A stretch of 47,174 nucleotides of DNA from JBJXHG01 sp046160865 (GTDB lineage: Bacteria > Planctomycetota > UBA1135 > GCA-002686595), in NCBI GenBank assembly GCA_046160865.1, contig JBJXHG010000154.1, forward strand, positions 1 through 47,174, read 5' to 3'. Of the stretch, positions 24,598-32,900 are shown piece after piece (the first letter of the stretch is position 1; each line of letters starts with the position of its first letter). The translations under genes were made by a program, and so were the position numbers. The notes under the pieces were generated by a model. It was not told the origin of the DNA. It did no database searches and saw only the letters and a list, made by a program, of their open reading frames with translations.

Positions 24598-25041
24598 ATG
24601 AACCTCAAAGAGGTCCTACCGCTCGCCAACGCGTGCCTCAACGCGACGTCGTTCGTGCTGCTCGTGCTCGGGCTCGCGGCGATCAAGCGCGACCGCCGCC
24701 TCGGACACGAGCGCTTCATGCTCGGCGCGCTCGCGGCGAGCACGCTCTTCCTCGCGAGCTATCTGTACTACCACTTCGTCGTCATCGCCGATGTCGGCGT
24801 GACGAAGTTCAACGGCACCGGCGTGGCGAGGACGGCGTATTACGTGATGCTCGCGAGCCACGTGATCCTCGCGATCGTGAACTTGCCGCTCGTGATCGCG
24901 ACGGTCGTGCTCGCGAAGAAGGAGCGCTGGGACGCGCACAAGCGCCTGGCCAAGATCACGTTCCCGATGTGGCTGTACGTGTCGGTGACGGGCGTGCTCG
25001 TGTACCTGGTGTTGTACCAGTGGAATCCGACGGCCGGATGA
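24598..25041 (+). CDS. DUF420 membrane protein (CtaM-like oxidase assembly factor)
   Basis: This 147-residue protein has four hydrophobic helices and the family pattern LPLANACLNATSFVLLVLGL, a YYHFVV segment in helix II, ASHVILAIVNLPLVI, and a final KITFPMWLYVSVTGVLVYLV. DUF420 proteins are routinely encoded beside haem-copper oxidase genes, and the Staphylococcus homologue CtaM is needed for aa3 oxidase activity. It is the last gene of the oxidase operon, 4 bases after sco. Confidence 0.88.
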   Translation: MNLKEVLPLANACLNATSFVLLVLGLAAIKRDRRLGHERFMLGALAASTLFLASYLYYHFVVIADVGVTKFNGTGVARTAYYVMLASHVILAIVNLPLVIATVVLAKKERWDAHKRLAKITFPMWLYVSVTGVLVYLVLYQWNPTAG

Positions 25042-25225
25042 GCGGTGCGCGCCGCGTGCCGACTGGCGCGGAGCGAAGCTTTTTCCACTCGCTTGGTCGT
25101 CACGAGTGTTCGGCGAGCGCGAGCCCGCCGCACTCCGCGAGCGGAAGTAGATTCTGATCGGCGAGCTCGCGCGCCCGTGGTCGGTCGATAGCGAACCGGC
25201 TCGACCGGACGCGGCCCGCCGATCC

Positions 25226-25903
25226 ATGAAGATCTTGTTGATCGAAGACGATCCGCGCGTTGCGAGTTTCGTGCAGCGCGGGCTCGATCAGCTCGGATTC
25301 CACGTGCAGGTCGCGAGCGACGGGGCGCGCGGCTTCGAGCTCGTCATGAACTGCACGTACGACGTCGTCGTGCTCGATCTGCTCCTGCCGCACATGGACG
25401 GGGGCGACGTGCTCTGCGAGATGCGCCGGCGCGGTTCCACCGTTCCCGTGCTCGTGCTTTCCGCGAAGGATGGCGTTGGCGATCGCGTGCTCGTGCTCAA
25501 CCAAGGAGCCGACGACTTCCTCGTCAAGCCGTTCAGCTTCGACGAGCTTTGCGCGCGCATCCACGCACTCGCGCGTCGGCCGCCGGTGCTAGATGGGCCC
25601 ACGCTGCGTATCGTCGATCTGCAGATGGATCTCCGCACTCGGCAAGTGGAGCGCGGGGGACGTGCGATCCAGCTGACGCACAAGGAGTTCGCGTTGCTCG
25701 AGTACTTGTTGCGCAGTCGCGGAACCGTCGTGACTCGCGCGATGATCGCCGAGCACGTATGGAACCAGCACTTCGACTCGTTCTCGAACGTGATCGAGGT
25801 CTACATTCGCTATCTGCGCACCAAGGTCGACGACGACTTCGAAGTCAAGCTCATCCACACCGTCCGCGGCGTCGGATACGTGCTGTCGGAGCGGCATTCG
25901 TGA
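25226..25903 (+). CDS. OmpR/PhoB-family response regulator
   Basis: This 225-residue regulator has a receiver domain with the acidic pair Asp8-Asp9, phospho-acceptor Asp51 (VVVLDLLLP), Ser79 and Lys101 (GADDFLVKP), then a winged-helix DNA-binding domain (about 128-222) including FALLEYLLRSRGTVVTRAMI and the wing sequence VRGVGYVL. The stop overlaps the GTG of the partner kinase (GTGA). Its targets are likely to include the downstream peroxidase gene, by proximity. Confidence 0.92.
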   Translation: MKILLIEDDPRVASFVQRGLDQLGFHVQVASDGARGFELVMNCTYDVVVLDLLLPHMDGGDVLCEMRRRGSTVPVLVLSAKDGVGDRVLVLNQGADDFLVKPFSFDELCARIHALARRPPVLDGPTLRIVDLQMDLRTRQVERGGRAIQLTHKEFALLEYLLRSRGTVVTRAMIAEHVWNQHFDSFSNVIEVYIRYLRTKVDDDFEVKLIHTVRGVGYVLSERHS

Positions 25904-27318
25904 AAGCTCCGTCGCTGCGCTGGCGCCTCAGCCTCACCACCACCGCGCTCGCGACAGCGATCGCGGCGTTGCTCGCGGGCGTCGTTCACGCTCATACGCG
26001 TGACCACCTGACCGACGAGCTCGAGCGCAGCTTGGAGGAGAAGTACGACGAGACGGTAACGCTGCTCACGTCGCGGCATGGTGAGTCCGGCGTCGACACG
26101 TTTCTTCGCGCGGAGACGAGCTACCGCGACTCGCCGTACGAGTACTTCTTCCAAATCCTCGATGGCGCTGGAGCGCCGGTCGCGCGCAGCCAGAACCTCG
26201 ATGGTTTCGGCCTGCAGGTGCTGCTACCCGACGACGCGCGTGCACCGCGCATGGATATCGTCGTGCATCCGCGCGACGCGACTCGCCGGCTGTTGTCGCG
26301 CAGCGAGCGCCTACCCGGACCGGTCCAGCTGCGCGGACATGGCGATCTCGTCGCGCAGGTCGCGGTGACACTGGAGCCGCTCGACGAGTCGCTGTGGCGC
26401 AACCTCGTGCAACTGTGCGGGTGGACCGCGGCCGGCGTCGCATTCCTCTTCGGAGCGCTGTGGTTCTCGGTCGGTTCGAGTTTGCGGCGCGTGTCGGAGA
26501 TCTCGCGTCGTGCGGCGACGATCACGGACCTGAGCCTGCGCGAACGACTGCCCGTGCACACGAGCGGGGACGAGCTCGCCGAGCTGTCGGCCGTGCTGAA
26601 CACGATGCTCGACGGGCTGGAGCGCTCGTGGGTGCAGATGGAGAGTTTCACGTCCGATGCCGCACACCAGCTGCGCACACCACTGACGCGGATGCGCGGC
26701 GAGCTCGACTTGCTGCTGCAGCGTGGCTCGCGCCTGTCGGAACAAGAACGCACGCACCTCGAAGGTGTGCGCGACGAGGTGCAGCGCCTGACGCGTACGT
26801 GCGGGCGGCTGCTCTTGCTCGCGCGCCTCGATCAAGGCGCTCTCGAGCAGGAGCTACTGCGCGATCATGTCGACGTCGGGCAAGTGGCGTCGGACCTCGT
26901 GGAAGAGATTGGGCCGCTCGCGCGCGAGAAAGGCGTGCGCATCCAGTGCGAGAGCACGTCCGCGAGCACGATTCGCTGCAGTCAACCTCTGCTCACGGAA
27001 GCCCTGCTCAACCTGCTTCACAACGCCGTGCGATTCACCCCGACTGGCGGGTGTATCAGCGTCACCATCCGTGACGACACGACCCACACGGCGGTCGTCG
27101 TGTCCGACACCGGTCCGGGAATTCCCGACGAGATGCGCGAGGCCGTGTTCCAGCGCTTCTTTCGCCTGCGCTCGAACTCGCGTAGCGGTGACGACGGTGC
27201 GGGGCTCGGTCTCGCGATCGTGCGCGGCATTTCGCGCGCGCACGGCGGCGACGTCGTGGTCGAAGCCAATGCACCGCACGGGGCGCGTCTCGTCCTCACC
27301 CTGCCGAAACGCGGGTGA
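25900..27318 (+). CDS. Sensor histidine kinase, partner of the OmpR-type regulator
   Basis: The 472-residue kinase starts at the GTG overlapping the regulator stop. TM1 (about 11-31) and TM2 (about 169-190) enclose a periplasmic domain of about 135 residues rich in charged and aromatic residues. HAMP, HisKA (FTSDAAHQLRTPLTRMRGEL, His256), N box (LLNLLHNAVRFTP), G1 (DTGPGIP) and G2 (GAGLGLAIV) follow. The architecture resembles CusS-type heavy-metal sensors, but the sensed signal is not evident, and the Cus operon is on the other side of a cytochrome cluster. Confidence 0.9.
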   Translation: MKAPSLRWRLSLTTTALATAIAALLAGVVHAHTRDHLTDELERSLEEKYDETVTLLTSRHGESGVDTFLRAETSYRDSPYEYFFQILDGAGAPVARSQNLDGFGLQVLLPDDARAPRMDIVVHPRDATRRLLSRSERLPGPVQLRGHGDLVAQVAVTLEPLDESLWRNLVQLCGWTAAGVAFLFGALWFSVGSSLRRVSEISRRAATITDLSLRERLPVHTSGDELAELSAVLNTMLDGLERSWVQMESFTSDAAHQLRTPLTRMRGELDLLLQRGSRLSEQERTHLEGVRDEVQRLTRTCGRLLLLARLDQGALEQELLRDHVDVGQVASDLVEEIGPLAREKGVRIQCESTSASTIRCSQPLLTEALLNLLHNAVRFTPTGGCISVTIRDDTTHTAVVVSDTGPGIPDEMREAVFQRFFRLRSNSRSGDDGAGLGLAIVRGISRAHGGDVVVEANAPHGARLVLTLPKRG

Positions 27319-27352
27319 GCAGCCGGCGAGACCGACGCTCGCTCATCCACTT

Positions 27353-27380
27353 CTAATCTCCCCCTCAGCGGCGCCTAAGC
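27353..27380 (+). promoter_or_regulatory. Candidate response-regulator box upstream of the peroxidase gene
   Basis: CTAATC (27353) and CTAAGC (27375) form a direct repeat 22 bases apart, two helical turns, in the 126-base gap after the kinase gene. OmpR-type regulators often bind such spaced direct repeats. Only a guess on pattern. Confidence 0.2.
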
Positions 27381-27444
27381 AGCTCCGAATACGCTGATGG
27401 TTGCGACGTTGCGGTCGCACACCAGTCACACAACAGGGGTTGCC

Positions 27445-29559
27445 ATGAAACATCGAGAGCATTGCCACGCGAGTCGTGTTGCACGAGCTGCGCCGTGGTG
27501 CGCGGTTCTGTTCCTAGGGTTCGGTTGGGCCGCGCGACCGTCGGCGGCGACGCTGGCCGGCGACGGCAAGTTCATCGATCCAGAAGCGGCGCGCGACGCG
27601 GCGTTCGAGGCCGGGCTGCACTCGCTGTCCACGGTTTCGATCCCGGAGCCCGAGAATCTCACGGACTACCTGCGCACCGGTAACGCTGCGCGCCGCGCGG
27701 CGATCGTGCTCGGCAAGGCGCTGTTCTGGGACATGCAAGTTGGTAGCGACGGCCAAGCGTGCGGCACGTGCCATTTCCATGCGGGCGTCGACACGCGCAT
27801 CAAGAACCAGATCAATCCCGGCACGCGCAAGGTCGACGCCGCCCTGCAGAATCTGTTCGACCCGACTCCGTCCGGTGACGGCGGGCCGAACTACAAGCTC
27901 GGTCCGGACGATTTCCCGTTCCACCAGCTCTTGGATCCCGAGGATCAGAACTACTCGGCGCGCGAGGTGCTGTTCGACAGCGACGACGTCGTGTCGTCGC
28001 AGGGTGTGTTTCGCTCGACGTTCGTCGGCATCTCCGGCGCGGCGAAGGACCTTGGCTTCGTCTCGCCCGACAGCGTGTTCCACGTGGGTGCCGGCAACGT
28101 GCGTCGCGTCGAGCCGCGCAACACGCCGAGCATGATCAATGCCGTGTTCAACTTCGCGAACTTCTGGGACGGCCGCGCGCACAACGAGTTCAACGGCGTG
28201 AGCGTCGTCGGCCCGCTCGACCAGAGCGCGGTGGTCTACCGTGCCGTCGGCAACGCGCTCGTCGCAGAGAAGGTGTCGCTGCCCGACTCGAGTCTCGCCT
28301 CCCAAGCCGTCGGTCCGCCGCTTTCGTTCGACGAGATGTCGTTCCTCGACCGCAGCTTCCCGCTGATCGGACGCAAGCTGCTCGCGCTGCGTCCGCTCGG
28401 CGTGCAGCTCGTGCATCCGAAAGACAGCGTGCTCGGAACGTACTCGTTCGCGTTCGCGTTGCCGAACGGAGAGCTACACGGATTCCCGGGCATCTCGCGT
28501 TCGTACCGGGCGCTGATCCAGGACGCGTTCCGGCCGAAGTACTGGAGCTCGACGGCCACCCTCGGTGGCTTCAGCCAGATCGAGCTCAACTTCAGCTTGT
28601 TCTTCGGCCTCGCGATCCAGATGTACGAGGCCACGCTCGTGTCCGACGCGACGCCCTTCGACGCGTTCATGCTGGGCGACGACGACGCACTGAGCCAAGA
28701 AGAGCTACGCGGTCTGATCGCGTTCATCCGTCAGCCCGACTCGAAGGGCCCGCTGTTCACGCCCGACGTCGGCGTCGGCAACTGTGTCGCGTGTCACGGC
28801 GGGCCGGAGTTCACCGATGCGGGATTCACCGCGCTCGCGGAAGGCGGCGACGAGCTCGAGCTGCTCGAGGTCGAGGAGATGTCCGAGCTCGAGCTCGGAG
28901 AGCTGCTGGTCGGCGACGAGACCGGCTTCCTCGACAACGGCTTCTCGAACATCGGCGTGCGTCCGACGGGCGACGACCTCGGCCGCGGCGGAGAAGAGTT
29001 GGGTCAACCGCTCTCGTTCGCGCGCCAAGCGCTCGCTGGCCTGTCGTTTGCGCCGAAGTTGCCTGGTTGCGGCGCACCCGACGAAGAGGAGTGTCCCGAC
29101 GGTGATCGAGTCGCGGTCGACGGCGCGTTCAAGGTTCCGGGTCTGCGCAACGTTGCGTTGACCGGACCCTACTTCCACAACGGCGGTCAAGCGACGCTGC
29201 AGCAGGTCGTCGAGTTCTACGACCGTCGCGGCGACTTCGGCGACGTCAACATCGCGAACCTCGACCGCAACATGGCGCGCATCGACATCGGCGAGGCCGA
29301 CGAGGAGCCGCTCGTCGAATTCCTGATGGCGTTGACGGACCGGCGCGTGCGCGGCGAGCTCAAGCCGTTCGATCATCCCGAGCTCTTCGTCCCGCACGGC
29401 CATCCAGGTGATCACTCCGTGCTCAGCTGCGTGAGCGGCGGTCAGGCGTGCGACGGTTTCGTCCACGTCCGCGCGGTCGGTGCGAAAGGACGTGCGGGGA
29501 GCGGCATGGGGCCGCTCAAGACGTTCCTGAACTTGCCGCCCTTCGAGGAAGAAGACTAA
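27445..29559 (+). CDS. Large MauG/cytochrome-c-peroxidase-family dihaem protein
   Basis: The ATG at 27445 has GGGG about 6 bases upstream and yields a 704-residue exported protein (signal ending near ARPSAATLAG). Two haem-c sites are seen: CGTCH (Cys106) and CVACH (Cys447). Family motifs include LGKALFWDMQVGSDGQACGT, NTPSMINAVFNFANFWDGRA and KVPGLRNVALTGPYFHNGG. Dihaem peroxidases reduce H2O2 with electrons from a periplasmic cytochrome; MauG relatives oxidise proteins or other substrates. At 704 residues it is about twice the classical enzyme, with a long inter-haem segment and a strongly acidic stretch (ELELLEVEEMSELELGELL, about 474-492). The stop codon TAA coincides with the target site of a miniature element. 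A pentahaem cytochrome gene faces it. Confidence 0.88.
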   Translation: MKHREHCHASRVARAAPWCAVLFLGFGWAARPSAATLAGDGKFIDPEAARDAAFEAGLHSLSTVSIPEPENLTDYLRTGNAARRAAIVLGKALFWDMQVGSDGQACGTCHFHAGVDTRIKNQINPGTRKVDAALQNLFDPTPSGDGGPNYKLGPDDFPFHQLLDPEDQNYSAREVLFDSDDVVSSQGVFRSTFVGISGAAKDLGFVSPDSVFHVGAGNVRRVEPRNTPSMINAVFNFANFWDGRAHNEFNGVSVVGPLDQSAVVYRAVGNALVAEKVSLPDSSLASQAVGPPLSFDEMSFLDRSFPLIGRKLLALRPLGVQLVHPKDSVLGTYSFAFALPNGELHGFPGISRSYRALIQDAFRPKYWSSTATLGGFSQIELNFSLFFGLAIQMYEATLVSDATPFDAFMLGDDDALSQEELRGLIAFIRQPDSKGPLFTPDVGVGNCVACHGGPEFTDAGFTALAEGGDELELLEVEEMSELELGELLVGDETGFLDNGFSNIGVRPTGDDLGRGGEELGQPLSFARQALAGLSFAPKLPGCGAPDEEECPDGDRVAVDGAFKVPGLRNVALTGPYFHNGGQATLQQVVEFYDRRGDFGDVNIANLDRNMARIDIGEADEEPLVEFLMALTDRRVRGELKPFDHPELFVPHGHPGDHSVLSCVSGGQACDGFVHVRAVGAKGRAGSGMGPLKTFLNLPPFEEED

Positions 29560-29781
29560 GAGCCTGTTTCAAAATGGAGCGTGCCTTCGAAGGCCGCGCC
29601 GATTCGGGCTCGCTGCGTTGCGCCTCCTCTGAGTATTCCTCGGCGAATACGCATCGTCGGGATCCCCTTCGAAGCGCGCCGCTGGCGCGCTTCGATGCGC
29701 TGCGCGCACCGGGGCTTACCCACCTTGCTCGCCGCGGCTCGTCGCGGCCTTCGACGGCACGCTTCATTCTGAAACTGGCTC
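29560..29781. mobile_element. 222-bp miniature element with 39-bp terminal inverted repeats
   Basis: The ends (GAGCCTGTTTCAAAATGGAG at 29560 onward, and its imperfect complement ending at 29781) match over 39 bases with about four mismatches. TAA is present immediately outside both ends (29557-29559 and 29782-29784), which fits a 3-bp TNA duplication of IS5/IS1031-type transposases. The left TAA is the stop codon of the dihaem protein gene. There is no transposase. The interior contains a hairpin module also found in the element at 44330-44614. Confidence 0.75.
29655..29734 (-). repeat. GGGTAAGC-hairpin-GATCC module, copy C
   Basis: On the minus strand this reads GGTGGGTAAGCCCCGG, a spacer, a 12-pair stem (29669-29680 with 29684-29695) with a 3-base loop, AGGG and GATCC. 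It is nearly identical to copy A at 44381-44454 and shares its layout with copy B. Confidence 0.7.
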
Positions 29782-29789
29782 TAAGAGGA

Positions 29790-29822
29790 GTAGCCCGCAT
29801 TTCTCACCACCTCCTGCTGCGG
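29790..29822 (+). repeat. CCCGCATTTCTCACC repeat, copy c
   Basis: GTAGCCCGCATTTCTCACCA continuing CCTCCTGCTGCGG; it lies 5 bases beyond the flanking TAA of the miniature element and is followed a few bases later by a cusA-like gene fragment. Confidence 0.75.
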
Positions 29823-29829
29823 TGGCGCA

Positions 29830-29925
29830 ACGGCGCCTTCGTGCACGGGCCCGAACAGGTCTTGCTCGTTCCGCATGCGGCCCTCCGACGTGACGCAGTC
29901 GAACGTGGTGTCGAGGTGGAGCAGC
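29830..29925 (-). pseudogene. Fragment of a CusA/CzcA-type efflux pump gene
   Basis: This 96-base segment aligns without gaps to 33136-33231 inside the intact pump gene, with about 87 identical bases and the same orientation. On the minus strand it encodes LHLDTTFDCVTSEGRMRNEQ and continues DLFGPVHEGAV, matching pump residues about 1035-1066 (LYLDTTFDRFKSEGRMRNEQ...). There is no start, stop or remaining domain, so it is a relic of a duplicated or sister pump gene. It abuts dispersed-repeat copy c. Confidence 0.85.
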
Positions 29926-29938
29926 TCCGGACTTCGAA

Positions 29939-30183
29939 GACGAGGCTCATGCGCTGAGCGTGCAGAGCTCACGCGTCTCCATCGAACCCCACGACACGCA
30001 CGGCCTACTCGACCGTGAGCTCGCGCGCACGGTGCAATCGCTCTCATCACGCGACGTGCATCGAGTCCGCCGAACGTCGCCGATCGGGCACGTCGACATT
30101 CCGCGACCGAAGCGCTCGGTCGCGCGGAGCACCCGAACTTCCTTCTTCCCGCACAGATCGCGCGTTGCCGTCAGATGCGACGT
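29939..30183. other. Gap between convergent cytochrome genes with one hairpin
   Basis: No gene or recognised remnant is seen in these 245 bases. The only clear structure is a 9-pair stem (CGCGACCGA, 30102-30110, with TCGGTCGCG, 30116-30124) 60 bases beyond the stop of the pentahaem gene; it may act in transcript termination but lacks a T-run. Confidence 0.4.
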
Positions 30184-32271
30184 CTACGGGCAGAAGTTCA
30201 CGTGCACCGCATTCGTCATTCCGTTCGGATCGACCATGCTCCGCATCCGGTAGAGCACCTGATAGTTCAGTGCCGTGCCGACCATCGGCGCGGTCACCGT
30301 GATCGGGAACGTCGCATCGCCCGTCGCGCGGAAAGCGAATCGGCCCACCAACGTGGGTGAGCCTCCGAGCAGCATCGTCCCGCCCGAGAACGGCGTGCTC
30401 GCGGACGTCGGGCTCGAGTAGACGGCGCCCATCCTGGGTACGAGCGACGCGCCAGGACCCGACGGGAAGCAGTCTTCGATCTCCAGCTTGAAGTTGTTCG
30501 CGGACAAACTCGGGGTGCCGCTCCATCCCAGGCTCGGCAGGGTGCCGTCCTCGAGCTTCTTCGCACTTCCGTACGCGATCGGCGGGAGGCACACGTCGCT
30601 GGCGAGGAGCACCGTCTCCGATTCCTTGAGCACGGGCGCGCTCTTGCCATGCGCGACCCATTCGTTGTACGCGAGCAAGCCCGCGCCGTTCGTCGTGTTC
30701 GTGTCGCGCAGGAACTCGATGTACTCGCGCGAAGTCGTCTGGTGGTAGAGCGCGATCTCCGCGCGCGTCGCGCCCGGCGGGATGGCGAACGTCGTGTCGT
30801 CCCAGTACTGCTCTTCCGCGAACGTCGCTCCGACAGGCTCGCTCTGCACCGCCTCGAAGCCGGCGTTCGTGAAGCCGCGCGGCGGGATGCGGTTGTCCTT
30901 CGTGACCGTGTTGTTCAACACGAAGTGGAACGTCGGACCGACCGGCAGACCGGTGGCTGCGGCCTGATCGGCGTCGACGCCGGCCTTGTGCTCGTACACC
31001 TTCGTGTCGCCGCTCGTCAGCGCGGCCGTCGCCAGGTTGTAGGCACCGCGCTCGGCGATCAGGGTGTTGGCCACGTTGTAGAACTGCACGTTGATCCACA
31101 TGCGACGGCCTTCGCCGTAACCGGTCGGCAGCTTGTGCCCGGTCTGGTTCACGATGCGCACGCGCAACGCGCCACTGACCACCGCGGCTTCCAGATCCGC
31201 AGCGCTCTGGTGCAGCGCGAGGGTGCGCGCGTGCGCGGCCGCGACCGACGCATTGGTGAGGCCTGTTTCGCTGTCGGGATACAAGGCGCGCACCGAATTG
31301 AGCACCCAGCTATTCGTGCCGTTGAAGTCGTGCAGCGGCAAATCCGGACGAATCGCGCCACCGAGCACCGGCTGACACGCCGTGCCGGTCGTCTTCGGCA
31401 TGTGGCAATCCTGGCAGGTGCTAACAGCCGTGATGTTCCCGCCGAAGCGACCGCCCATCTCGATCGGGCCGTCCGCGAACGCGCTCTGTGCCCATTCGCT
31501 GAACGTGCGTTCGACCGGGAACTCGTCGTACTTGTCGTGGGTGGGATGCTCTGCGTTCAGCGTGTTCAGGTCGTAGGACCCGTCGAGCTGCTTCGTGAAC
31601 GCCGGGTTGCTCACGTCGTGGCATGTGCCGCACAAGCGCGAGTCACGGTGATAGGGCGATTCCTCCCACGCGTGATAGAAGAACCCCGGGCCGAGATCGA
31701 ACGGGCCGCGGCGGCGGTCGTACGGATCGACCACGTACTGCCCGTTGTGGTTGCTGACGGGAACGCTGGCCAATGCGGCGAGGATGCCGGCGTCGATCGC
31801 GGGATCCACACCCGGCGTGTGGTCCGGATCGACGAGTCGGTGGCACAGATTGCACGTCACTCCGTCGAGGTCGCCCATCAACGGGTCGAGCGCGGAGCCG
31901 TCGGTCGGAACGCTGCGTCCGTCGAGCCACGCGCCCGGCGCGTGGCAGCGCAAGCACAGGTCTCCGCTCGCGCTCGAATCCTGCTCCGCGATCGCGAGCG
32001 CCGCATAGAACACCGGATCGCGTCCCGCTTGCGCCATCATGCTCGCGGACCAACGCGTGTACGGCTCTTGATCTGGATCGTAGCTGCCGTGGCACGACGC
32101 GCAGTTGCTCGAGTCGATCACCGCATCGACCAGGCTCAGCGGCTGGGTGCCGGGTTGAAGAAAGTCATTCAGCGTGGTCGGCAGCGGGAGTGCACCCAGC
32201 ATGGCGGCCAGACCGATGCCGCTCGAGACCATGACGGCGACGACAGACACGCGCAGGAAGCGTGAGGACAT
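30184..32271 (-). CDS. Pentahaem c-type cytochrome
   Basis: This 695-residue exported protein (signal-like MSSRFLRVSVVAVMVSSGIG, start at 32271; the frame is open upstream to 32415) carries five CxxCH haem sites, all in the first 290 residues: CASCH (57), CLRCH (106), CNLCH (140), CGTCH (214) and CQDCH (286). The later part contains the recurrent motif TGHKLPTGYGEGRRMWINV and beta-rich sequence seen in several large multihaem cytochromes. No membrane anchor follows, so it should be periplasmic or extracellular. It faces the dihaem peroxidase gene and may feed electrons to it; the physiological partner is not shown by the sequence. Its final CP dipeptide ends at the stop. Confidence 0.85.
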   Translation of the reverse strand: MSSRFLRVSVVAVMVSSGIGLAAMLGALPLPTTLNDFLQPGTQPLSLVDAVIDSSNCASCHGSYDPDQEPYTRWSASMMAQAGRDPVFYAALAIAEQDSSASGDLCLRCHAPGAWLDGRSVPTDGSALDPLMGDLDGVTCNLCHRLVDPDHTPGVDPAIDAGILAALASVPVSNHNGQYVVDPYDRRRGPFDLGPGFFYHAWEESPYHRDSRLCGTCHDVSNPAFTKQLDGSYDLNTLNAEHPTHDKYDEFPVERTFSEWAQSAFADGPIEMGGRFGGNITAVSTCQDCHMPKTTGTACQPVLGGAIRPDLPLHDFNGTNSWVLNSVRALYPDSETGLTNASVAAAHARTLALHQSAADLEAAVVSGALRVRIVNQTGHKLPTGYGEGRRMWINVQFYNVANTLIAERGAYNLATAALTSGDTKVYEHKAGVDADQAAATGLPVGPTFHFVLNNTVTKDNRIPPRGFTNAGFEAVQSEPVGATFAEEQYWDDTTFAIPPGATRAEIALYHQTTSREYIEFLRDTNTTNGAGLLAYNEWVAHGKSAPVLKESETVLLASDVCLPPIAYGSAKKLEDGTLPSLGWSGTPSLSANNFKLEIEDCFPSGPGASLVPRMGAVYSSPTSASTPFSGGTMLLGGSPTLVGRFAFRATGDATFPITVTAPMVGTALNYQVLYRMRSMVDPNGMTNAVHVNFCP

Positions 32272-32520
32272 GGAAGCGCTCGTGAGTGGAAGGAGTGGTC
32301 GAACGGTCGGAAACGTCGCGCGACGCCAGGCTTGCGTTGGCGCGCGCCGATCTCGCGTGGCTCGCACCCGCGTGACGCCACGTTGATCCCAACTCAGATC
32401 CTCCCCTGATCTCACCGAACCGTCAACGAACGCGCGCCCGAATAGGCGCTTCCGGCTTTCGTGTGGGCAGTGAGCTGGAGTCCGGCCCGTCGCGCACGGC
32501 GCAGCGGGCGGGTCGTCATG
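32272..32520. other. Upstream region of the pentahaem cytochrome gene
   Basis: These 249 bases carry the 5' leader of the leftward cytochrome gene. No clear promoter, operator or RNA structure was identified. An open frame through it on the minus strand is an extension of the cytochrome frame with no signal peptide character. Confidence 0.4.
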
Positions 32521-32529
32521 CCGCGCGCG

Positions 32530-32857
32530 CCAGGCGCAACAAGGACCTCTACGCGACGAGCCTGGGCATCGGTCGCTGGCACGTCACGAGCGTCGACCTC
32601 GGTCCGAAGCAGGAGGTGCGTGTGACGATCGCGGCCGCTGACGGCGTGGAGTTTCGCTCGCCCTCGGTGCGAGAAGCACTGTTCGCGGTACGACACGCGT
32701 CGTCGCTCGTGGCGTCCTCTCGACACGTGTCCGTTCAAGACGTCGCTCGTCGCCAACGCGCCTCGCGTCGAGTTCCCCGAGCACGGCGTACCACGAGCGC
32801 TACGCGCTACCGACACGAGTTCATGCAGCGCCGAGATCCTGCGTGCTGGCCCATGAC
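32530..32857 (+). pseudogene. ISL3-family transposase remnant, frameshifted
   Basis: In frame from about 32530 the translation NKDLYATSLGIGRWHVTSVD, followed by LGPKQEVRVTIAAADGVEF, matches the N-terminus of ISL3 transposases. After an extra G near 32667 the reading continues in the next frame from 32668 as CEKHCSRYDTRRRSWRPLDT and CPFKTSLVANAPRVEFPEHG, which is the N-terminal zinc-finger region of the same family (one expected Cys is Ser). Similarity ends near 32805 and the frame stops at about 32857. The catalytic DDE domain and the inverted repeats are missing, so the copy is dead. Confidence 0.85.
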
Positions 32858-32900
32858 CAGTTGGCTGCGTCTGTAGGACGTCGGTGGCGGTGACTCGCGA

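Noticed and set aside
29939..30183. Possible further transposase remnant between the convergent cytochrome genes
   Set aside because: All frames were read and no transposase or other family pattern was found.
32412..32816. Minus-strand open frame of 134 codons over the transposase relic
   Set aside because: The plus-strand ISL3 similarity across a frameshift explains this stretch better.
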